Assembly: GCF_000012385.1 (NCBI RefSeq)
Contig: NC_007940.1
Span: forward strand, 868,001 to 932,000
From: Rickettsia bellii RML369-C
GTDB taxonomy: Bacteria; Pseudomonadota; Alphaproteobacteria; Rickettsiales; Rickettsiaceae
Reading direction: 5' to 3'
DNA length: 64,000 bases
Positions within the stretch are counted from its first letter, which is position 1, and each line of letters begins with the position of its first letter. Of the stretch, positions 57,793-64,000 are shown piece after piece. Both the position numbers and the translations under genes were made by a program. The notes beneath the pieces are model-generated. The model was not told the DNA's origin. It worked only from the letters and a program-made list of their open reading frames with translations, and did no database searches.

Positions 57793-58695
57793 CTATACTC
57801 GACAAAAATCTAAAAGTAGAAATATAAAGAACAAATAAAATATAGAATAAGCAAAAAATCTTTTTGCCTGCTTATTATCAGCATTATCATAAAATAATGA
57901 TATAGAATAATATAAAAACACTAAACCAAGTACCGCAGCAATTACTAAATATATAATATTACTCATACCTACAAAAAAAGGCTTAAGAGAAGTCAAAAAT
58001 AAAAGTACGCTGTAAATTAGAATTTGTTTCTTAGTATATAAAGCTCCTTTTATTACAGGCATCATAGGCACTTTACAGTTTTTATAATCATCGTTACAAA
58101 ATAAAGCCAAAGCCCAAGAATGAGGCGGTGTCCAAATAAAGATAATGAGGAACAATATAACAGAATCCAAAGACACGCTGCCACTTACAGAAGCATAACC
58201 TATTACAGGAGGGAGAGCTCCAGCAGCTCCACCAATAACAATATTTTGGATAGAACTACGCTTTAACCACATAGTATAAATGCATATATAATAAAAAATA
58301 GTAAATAATAATAATAATGCTGATAGGAAATTTACGCATAATGCCATAAAAAATACTGAAAAGAATGCCATTATTAATCCAAATGATAACGCTTCATCAG
58401 CTTCTATAGCTCCTCTAACTATCGGTCTTTTTTGTGTACGTTTCATCAAAGCATCAATATCCCTATCATACCACATATTAATCGCTCCAGCACTACCTGC
58501 ACCTATGGCTATACAGATTAAAGCAATTACACTAATGAAAGGATGCAGAGAATTAGGAGCAAGCCACATTCCAGAAAAGCCAGTAAAAACAACCAATGAC
58601 ATTACACGTGGTTTCATTAGTAAAATATAGTCTTTAACTGTACTTTGAGGATAACTAACTTTATCTAAATTTATTGATTTTGTTAAAGAATTCAT
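57793..58695 (-). CDS. ctaB: protoheme IX farnesyltransferase (heme O synthase)
   Basis: 300 aa, about eight helices. The UbiA-type aspartate-rich motif is [19 protein letters not shown] (about 92-110), and the second one lies near [15 protein letters not shown]. It attaches farnesyl to heme B, giving heme O for terminal oxidases. Divergent from rpsD. Confidence 0.95.
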
Positions 58696-58745
58696 ATAAA
58701 AGTTTTTTTACTAAATATAAAAAGTTTTAAGGTAAAAATCAACGA

Positions 58746-58774
58746 TTGACTTTAATGTAAGAAATGTATATATT
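58746..58774 (+). promoter_or_regulatory. rpsD promoter
   Basis: TTGACT, 17-base spacer, TATATT, ending 38 bases before the GTG start. The gene has its own promoter, as expected for rpsD. Confidence 0.65.
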
Positions 58775-58812
58775 TTTTTGTAATTATAATTTAAAAGTTA
58801 AGGATATTTTCA

Positions 58813-59430
58813 GTGACAAAAATCGTACGTTCTAAATATAAAGCTAGTAGAAGACTTGGTGTTAGCTTATGGGGTGATGGTAAAGATGCATTTAATACCC
58901 GAAATTATCGCCCAGGTCAACATGGACGCAATACCATGGTTAAAACCTCCGATTATGGGTTACATTTAAAAGCTAAACAAAGAATAAAATGCCATTACGG
59001 TCGTATCACTGAAAAGCAATTTAGAAATATCTTTGGATTTGCTCAAAAAATGAAAGGTAATACTGGTGAGAACTTCATCGGATTACTTGAAAGTAGACTT
59101 GACTCTATAGTTTACAGAATGAATATTGCACCAACTATTTTCTCTTCTAGACAATTAATATCACACGGTCATATTAAAGTAAATGGTAAGAAAGCTGATA
59201 TAGCAAGTATGCGTCTTAAAGAAGGTGATGTTATAGAGATCAAAGAAGCTTCAAGACAAATGGGCATCATTCAAGAATCAGTTTCAAAGCAAGGTCAAAC
59301 AACACCTGATTATGTATCATTTGATGTAGATTCATTAAGTGGTAAATATCTAAGAGTCCCAACAATTTCCGACGTTAGATATCCTTTTACTCCTGAAGTT
59401 CATTTAGTAGTCGAGCTATATTCTCGTTAA
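58813..59430 (+). CDS. rpsD: 30S ribosomal protein S4
   Basis: 205 aa. Starts at GTG ([14 protein letters not shown]), typical for rickettsial rpsD, with aagga about 9 bases upstream. The RNA-binding S4 domain is at about 95-155 ([26 protein letters not shown]). It binds 16S rRNA early in 30S assembly. The promoter lies at 58746. Intact. Confidence 0.97.
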   Translation: MTKIVRSKYKASRRLGVSLWGDGKDAFNTRNYRPGQHGRNTMVKTSDYGLHLKAKQRIKCHYGRITEKQFRNIFGFAQKMKGNTGENFIGLLESRLDSIVYRMNIAPTIFSSRQLISHGHIKVNGKKADIASMRLKEGDVIEIKEASRQMGIIQESVSKQGQTTPDYVSFDVDSLSGKYLRVPTISDVRYPFTPEVHLVVELYSR

Positions 59431-59434
59431 TAGT

Positions 59435-60060
59435 ATACTCGTTTAATTTGAAAAATTGGCTATAGTGTATTAATAACTTGATACAAACGAATTTTGTAGG
59501 ATCTGCCTGTGTTCACGTATTAATTATACGCTCCGCAGGCTCACCTTGAAGTTTATCTTATCTGAAGCTTTATTATACCCTGTACGTCATACTATAAGTA
59601 CATAGGTAACTCACTTTACTTGCGTCTACGCTCCAGTTCCTCGTCTTGCGGACTCCTTGCTCTTTTCCAAATAAAACCTCGTTCTACCTACTGTTGTTAT
59701 ATCTTTTTCATTTAGGTATGGTTGTCATGTAGATTGAAAAACATCTTCATTGTTACCCCGTGGCAACATTGCCTGCGTGGATCGGTTTTCCAATTGTCAT
59801 CCCGTGATTTATGAACTAGAGCCAGTTAAAAATACTCATAAAATTAGTATTTTTTATTATTTTCTGGATCTAGTTCCCAAGCAACTAGATGACACCGAGA
59901 GTGTTTTTTTGATCCAGACAACAATGCCCCCAGTGGCGTGGATCAGTTTTTCCATCATTGCGAGGAAATTACGAAATAATTTGACGAAGCAATCTAGTAA
60001 AATGCATAGCATTTTTTATTATTTTTTCTGGATTGCCACGCTCCTTGCAGTCGCATAGCT
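59435..60060. repeat. array of different Rickettsia palindromic elements
   Basis: This 707-base gap holds at least four elements: an atactcgtttaattt type (59435-59570), the long gtacgtcatactataagtac with gtctacgctccagttcctcg (about 59580-59690), the tgtcatcccgtgatttatga copy shared with 42856 (59795-59900), and a final cattgcgagg...gattgccacgctcc (about 59956-60055). The short ORFs through it are repeat translations. No gene seen. Confidence 0.75.
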
Positions 60061-60137
60061 CATAACGTACTATCTGGCACTATTCCTTTAACTGCCCCGT
60101 ACTATAAAATCTATAAGCAAAGTCCCGAGTAGGGCTA

Positions 60138-60380
60138 TTACACCATAATTTCATTATAGCCTACATCATCAGTATGCTCTTCACCTTCGAGTTCAATATC
60201 TTCTTTTAAAGCTTCTATAGCACAACTACTTAACATATCGTCTTTAGCTTGCTCTTCTTGCCATTTTAAACTTGCTTGTTCAAAATTAACAACCCGTTCT
60301 TTTACTTCTTCTAATGTATAGCTTTTAGCCTTTTGTAAAAACTGCTCTATATCTTCTTTTAGGTCTGGATTTTTTTCCAT
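60138..60380 (-). CDS. small unknown acidic coiled-coil protein
   Basis: About 80 aa from the ATG at 60380, which has gagga upstream. A TTG 12 bases earlier is weaker. It is helical with charged heptads (DIEQFLQKAKSYTLEEVKER, FEQASLKWQEEQAK) and an acidic end (EGEEHTDDVG). It lies 89 bases downstream of the patatin gene on the same strand. A 23-codon ORF (60389-60460, MKVLKDDIEYEK) sits between. These may be remnants of a longer gene or an unknown small partner of the phospholipase. Confidence 0.45.
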   Translation of the reverse strand: MEKNPDLKEDIEQFLQKAKSYTLEEVKERVVNFEQASLKWQEEQAKDDMLSSCAIEALKEDIELEGEEHTDDVGYNEIMV

Positions 60381-60469
60381 AAAATTCCTCAAAAAATTTT
60401 CTTTACACCTGTTAATAGTTCAGCTTTTTCATATTCTATATCATCCTTCAAAACCTTCATTTTTTAAAT

Positions 60470-61654
60470 CTAAAACTTTGTTTTTCGGGGTTTAGCTTTT
60501 ACAACTTCTATATTCTTATCCTCTTCAAATCCCTCATCCACAATATTATTCCTATCAAAAACATTAGAAAATAATTCTTTATAATAATCATTCTCAACAA
60601 TTTTATTATCGGGGTTATTTTTATTATAATTAACGACCACCCTATCAACAATTTCTTTAAAATTTTCATTATAATTTATATTCTTAAAATTAGAGCTTTC
60701 ATGAATAGATTTGTTTGCTAGCTCTTTAAGTACTTGAAGATTTTCAGAGCTTGAATTACTCATTCCAGAATGCTCTTCTGGAATATAGGTAGCTATTTCT
60801 ATTAGTTTATCACCAAAAATTTTTTGTGTGATCATTTCATCAGATAATTGCGTTGCATCTAAAATTTTACCTGTTATATTGTTTTTTAATAACTCTATTA
60901 TTCCTCCACCACAACAAATAGTTTGGTACTCATCATTTGATTCTTCTTTTAATGATAGATACATAGCATTATCAATTTTATAATTATTTTCCTCCAATAA
61001 TTTCCATGTCATTAAAGCCGGATCATTAGCATACACCCCTCCATCAATAATAGTATGATGTTTAGTGTTAGTAACATTACTTAATGATTTACTAGGAAAA
61101 AATCCTGGTGCAGCAGTTATTCCTTGAATTATATCAGATAGTAAATAATTATTATCATCACTCTTCCTAGCATCTATTGTAGAAAAAGTAATAAGTGGAT
61201 TTTCTTTATTATCAAGATCATAGCCTGTAACTACAACATCTCCGATTAAATCTTTTAAAGTGTAATCCTTACAATATTCTTTCAATAATTTTATTAAAGG
61301 TTCTGGAGAAAATTTATTACTTAATAAGCCGTTTAAACTCCATACTTTCCTAAAAGTTAATTCCTGCGGAAAAATATCTTGAGCCATTTTTTCAAATAAA
61401 TCTACAACCTCTTGCATAGTAAGTAATGGTTTATGAGAATCATTAGGATCAGGTATTCCAGACAAAATAGCAATAAGTCCACCAACACTAGTACCTCCTC
61501 TAACGGGAAATAATTCACATGTGGGCTTACCAGTTAATTGCTCTATATTGTTTAATATTACTACTTCTATATCCCCTTTTACACCTCCTCCTTCTAATAA
61601 CAAAAGATTTATTCCATTATCATTAGTTTTTACGCCATCTATTATCTCTGCCAT
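60470..61654 (-). CDS. patatin-like phospholipase
   Basis: 394 aa from the ATG at 61654. The oxyanion-hole loop is GGGVKG (22-27), the catalytic serine is Ser56 in RGGTSVGGL, and the aspartate is Asp204 in IIDGGVYAND. Rickettsial Pat1/Pat2 proteins are phospholipases A2 that act on host membranes in the cytosol. Which of the two types this is cannot be read here, as it is shorter than the usual Pat1. No signal peptide, as in those. The consensus promoter at 61685-61713 should give strong expression. The tail (VVKAKPRKTKF) is basic. Confidence 0.85.
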   Translation of the reverse strand: MAEIIDGVKTNDNGINLLLLEGGGVKGDIEVVILNNIEQLTGKPTCELFPVRGGTSVGGLIAILSGIPDPNDSHKPLLTMQEVVDLFEKMAQDIFPQELTFRKVWSLNGLLSNKFSPEPLIKLLKEYCKDYTLKDLIGDVVVTGYDLDNKENPLITFSTIDARKSDDNNYLLSDIIQGITAAPGFFPSKSLSNVTNTKHHTIIDGGVYANDPALMTWKLLEENNYKIDNAMYLSLKEESNDEYQTICCGGGIIELLKNNITGKILDATQLSDEMITQKIFGDKLIEIATYIPEEHSGMSNSSSENLQVLKELANKSIHESSNFKNINYNENFKEIVDRVVVNYNKNNPDNKIVENDYYKELFSNVFDRNNIVDEGFEEDKNIEVVKAKPRKTKF

Positions 61655-61684
61655 CACAATAACCCCAAAGTTTAATTGTGCGAC

Positions 61685-61713
61685 AATATATAATAAAAGT
61701 TAATAATTGTCAA
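61685..61713 (-). promoter_or_regulatory. promoter of the patatin gene
   Basis: On the minus strand TTGACA, 17 bases, TATATT. The -35 is a perfect consensus match, the best in the window. It lies 31 bases before the ATG at 61654. Confidence 0.7.
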
Positions 61714-61758
61714 CTTATTGCTTTTTGAATACTTAGTATATTTTAACTTGTTAAATAA

Positions 61759-61778
61759 AGTTACAACTATTAGTAACT
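61759..61778. promoter_or_regulatory. inverted repeat between divergent promoters, possible operator
   Basis: agttac, 8 bases, gtaact. It abuts the -35 of the plus-strand promoter (61778) and lies about 45 bases upstream of the patatin -35. It could bind a dimeric regulator. Weak evidence. Confidence 0.25.
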
Positions 61779-61806
61779 TGATTAGTAGTTAATATTTTAG
61801 TATATA
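61778..61806 (+). promoter_or_regulatory. promoter of the 61841 gene pair
   Basis: TTGATT, 17-base spacer, TATATA, 34 bases before the ATG at 61841. Confidence 0.5.
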
Positions 61807-61840
61807 GATAAGGATATTTAAAAAATTAAGGGTAGAAATT

Positions 61841-62155
61841 ATGATTGAGTATGATCCTAAGGATATAGGGCTAAAAGTTGTTGAAATATATCCAGATGTA
61901 CAAAAAGTACTAAGTTTATTTATTATTCCTGAGCAAAAACAATATTTAATTAATTATGTGCAAAGCAAGATATTAGAATGTATGCCAAAAAAAGATGTAA
62001 TTACTGCAATAGCAACAGTTAATTGTGTTTTAGGTACTGTAGAAATTTCACCGCAAGAATTTAATCTAAGCTTTATAGAATCAATAGCACAACAAAACGA
62101 TTATACAGATTTTGCGGTTAGTTTTTTAGGCTTATGCGATGCTTTTACTAAATAA
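61841..62155 (+). CDS. unknown 104-aa protein
   Basis: No family recognised. A mixed helix/strand fold with a CMPKKDVITAIATVNCVLG segment and no membrane helix or signal peptide. Start ATG with a promoter at 61778. It is 13 bases upstream of the larger gene at 62169, so the two are probably one operon. Confidence 0.55.
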   Translation: MIEYDPKDIGLKVVEIYPDVQKVLSLFIIPEQKQYLINYVQSKILECMPKKDVITAIATVNCVLGTVEISPQEFNLSFIESIAQQNDYTDFAVSFLGLCDAFTK

Positions 62156-62168
62156 GAAAAACTAATTT

Positions 62169-64000
62169 ATGAAAAAAAAATACTATATAGACAGCTCTGA
62201 TGAAGAAAAAGAAAATCAGATAATAAATAAAATTATCTCTATAAATTATAACAATTATTTATTTAATAATATAATAAATATTAAAAATATTCATAATGCT
62301 GATGAATTTAAAGCCAAACTAGGATTAATATTACATAACTTAGCTGATAGATTCTTTAGGAGTTCTATAATAAATAATGCTTATCAAAAAATTAAAGAAA
62401 GAAAATTAAGTTTAAAAGATACAAATCGTAATAAACTATTAGATAATATCAAGTTGTCATTTAATATTAAACTGGATCAATTATTTATTAATAATAAGGA
62501 AAATCCTATTACAGATGAAGACTATATTCAATTATTTAATTTTTTATTTGATAAACATGTTAACTTACCAAATGTCTTTATTACTAAAAACGAAATTACA
62601 AATAATAAAATTAAAAGTTCTCTAATTGAAGAAATACAAAAAAACAGAGAAATTAATTTAAAGCTTTTATTTCAAAATAATTTAAATATTGAAATAAAAT
62701 CAAATAATTCTGCAAAAATTCTAGCTTGTTCAAAAGTTACTAATCGAAATAATAAAAATAAAATAAAATATTTGACGATAAAGGAAGCTAAAAACCACAG
62801 CTCTTCTACTTCTTATGAACTATCAAATTCAGAACTACCTGCTTTTACTGATAGCCACGTAATACATTATGAAACCGGCAATGTACAAACTGAGATATTC
62901 GGATTTGGAACTTATAAAGATATTTTTCAAAGAATGTTACGTAACGAAGCACATAGAGAAAATATAGTAGAACGTATTTTTGAATTAGTTCAGAACAAAA
63001 AAATTGCTAATACAGAAAAACTTTCTCAAGAATTAAATAATTTTGCGGAACAGTTAACTCATCTATTGTTTATAGTCGAAATGCAAAGGAATAATGCTAC
63101 TTTATTTACTGCTCCTATGTTTCTTGAGCTTATTATCAAAGATACTAAATATTTAAAAGAAGAAATTTTTTTCCATTATCAATTCAAACTGCAATTTCAA
63201 AATCTAGAGGAATAGTTAATAATAATTGTTTTGAGTTACCTAATACTCATTTTATGGATTATGATATAAATAATATTAAAGAAGATTTTTTGTTACTTAG
63301 AAATGAAGGTCATATATTAGTTGAATGGTTTAGCAAATTTGTAAATATTAAATTAGAACATATTAATCAATTATTTAATATAATAACTTCTGTACAAGCA
63401 ACTAAAATTAAGATAAACGAAAACATTAATTTAATAAATTTAAAAGAATTACAAGATTTCGTTAAATTAGTTAATAGCACAAATTTTTCCAATGGCTTAG
63501 TTAAATCATTAGAAGAAAATTTATATAATTTAATTCCTCATTTTGGCAGTCGACCAGAACAATATTTATTATTATTTAAAGAAGCCCTATTAAAAAAAAC
63601 CATATTTTCAAAGAAAGTTAAGGATTTGATAGAAAATACATTTTTTGAATTCCAAAAAATATTACCTAAGCTTGATTCTTTTTTGGTTAAAGTCCAAGCA
63701 GATTTAAAAAAGGATATCAAGAAAATTATCCCTGAGATTTTACAAATTTTATGTGCGAAGATAAAAGAATGGTACAATATTGATGCACCTGAATATATCA
63801 CAAGTGTAAAAACAGTAGAAGAGTTTAAAAATAAAGAAGTATTAAAAGATATTACAGCCAAAATAAATAACTCTAATTCTATATTTTCTCAATCCGGAGA
63901 TAAATTAAAATTTTCAATACCTCCTATTAAGAGAAAAATAGTTAGTACTGAAAATATTAATAACAAACTTTTAAAAACTCATAATGAAGAAACTTATGAT
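62169..64000 (+). pseudogene. large unknown helical protein gene, frameshifted and cut by window end
   Basis: The first 348 codons start MKKKYYIDSSDEEKENQ and end at the TAG at 63213. The other frame is open from about 63173 to the window end (PLSIQTAISKSRGIVNN and on, at least 275 codons). The two meet at a 7-T run (63166-63172). One T more would give KEEIFFPLSIQTAI without a stop. The product, over 610 aa, is helical, Lys/Asn-rich and without membrane segments. No known family. If the shift is real, the gene is dead or needs slippage. Position next to the patatin gene hints at an accessory island. Confidence 0.6.

Noticed and set aside
59750..60058. 102-codon ORF
   Set aside because: Lies wholly in RPE sequence. 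Its start resembles the ORF at 42865 because the repeat is shared.
59435..60060. Dense repeats considered as a CRISPR array
   Set aside because: No regularly spaced identical repeats with unique spacers. The units are unlike palindromic elements.
60062..60125. gtactatc...cccgagtagggctatt, resembling the gtcgggctatagtacc part of the IS110 non-coding end
   Set aside because: Only short scattered matches by eye. Not enough to call an IS110 remnant.

Overview
The window is a piece of a Rickettsia chromosome (obligate intracellular alphaproteobacterium). The evidence is the AT-rich sequence, dozens of Rickettsia palindromic elements (RPEs: the gtcattgcgag..ctcgcaatgac, tgtcatcccgtgg..ccacgggatgaca and ggcaagccaaatt families), typical rickettsial genes (petABC, ctaB, rpsD, lpxB, hslVU, comM, gyrA, lon, a ProP-type MFS transporter, a split SpoT, AprD/AprE-type secretion genes, a patatin-like phospholipase) and many genes broken by one or two small lesions. 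The accessory content (RARP-2-like ankyrin proteins, STAND/TPR protein, IS110 element, Rpn nuclease) fits a spotted-fever or transitional-group species. The species cannot be fixed from this sequence alone. || Layout. 1-8.5 kb: gene remnants, an alpha/beta hydrolase, a decayed host-attachment gene, plsC, trpS, tRNA-Ser(TGA), then a decayed STAND NTPase/TPR gene and a decayed two-TM sensor-like gene. 8.5-11.3 kb: gyrA. 11.7-13.5 kb: a frameshifted putative membrane effector and a methyltransferase remnant. 13.5-18 kb: lon, a PLP-dependent dehydratase and its broken duplicate, with an unknown membrane protein between them. 18-20.3 kb: a RARP-2-like clan-CD peptidase/ankyrin protein. 20.5-26.5 kb: a heme-copper-oxidase-I-like protein with three in-frame RPEs, folE, proS, a ProP-like transporter, an HD-only SpoT and ruvX. 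26.5-35.7 kb: an EptA-like transferase, cyaY, mltG, lpxB, an rpn pseudogene, comM, hslU and hslV. 35.8-42.3 kb: DUF2628, HIT, asd, aprD-like, aprE-like and a phosphodiester glycosidase. 42.3-48.3 kb: a MITE-like element, a broken LysM gene, orphan mnhG/mnhB, ccmB, a DUF2670-like gene and petABC. 48.6-53.5 kb: a decayed gene, an IS110-family element with a structured non-coding end, a GTA-holin-like protein and a second RARP-2-like protein. 53.8-59.4 kb: a signal-peptide-bearing Hsp20, AsmA, an unknown protein, ctaB and rpsD. 59.4-64 kb: dense palindromic repeats, a small unknown gene, a patatin phospholipase, an unknown pair, and a large gene that is frameshifted and runs off the window. || How the genes fit together. 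The housekeeping part covers respiration (petABC, ctaB, ccmB), protein quality control (lon, hslVU, Hsp20), translation (trpS, proS, rpsD, tRNA-Ser) and envelope building (lpxB, eptA-like, mltG, asmA, plsC). The part facing the host holds two RARP-2-like proteins, a single-pass protein with SH2-ligand-like YDIP and YEEI motifs in its tail, a patatin phospholipase, an AprDE type I exporter and a STAND/TPR protein with a signal peptide (now frameshifted). At least eleven loci carry frameshifts, stops or deletions. Many are single-base changes in homopolymers, so some could be assembly errors.
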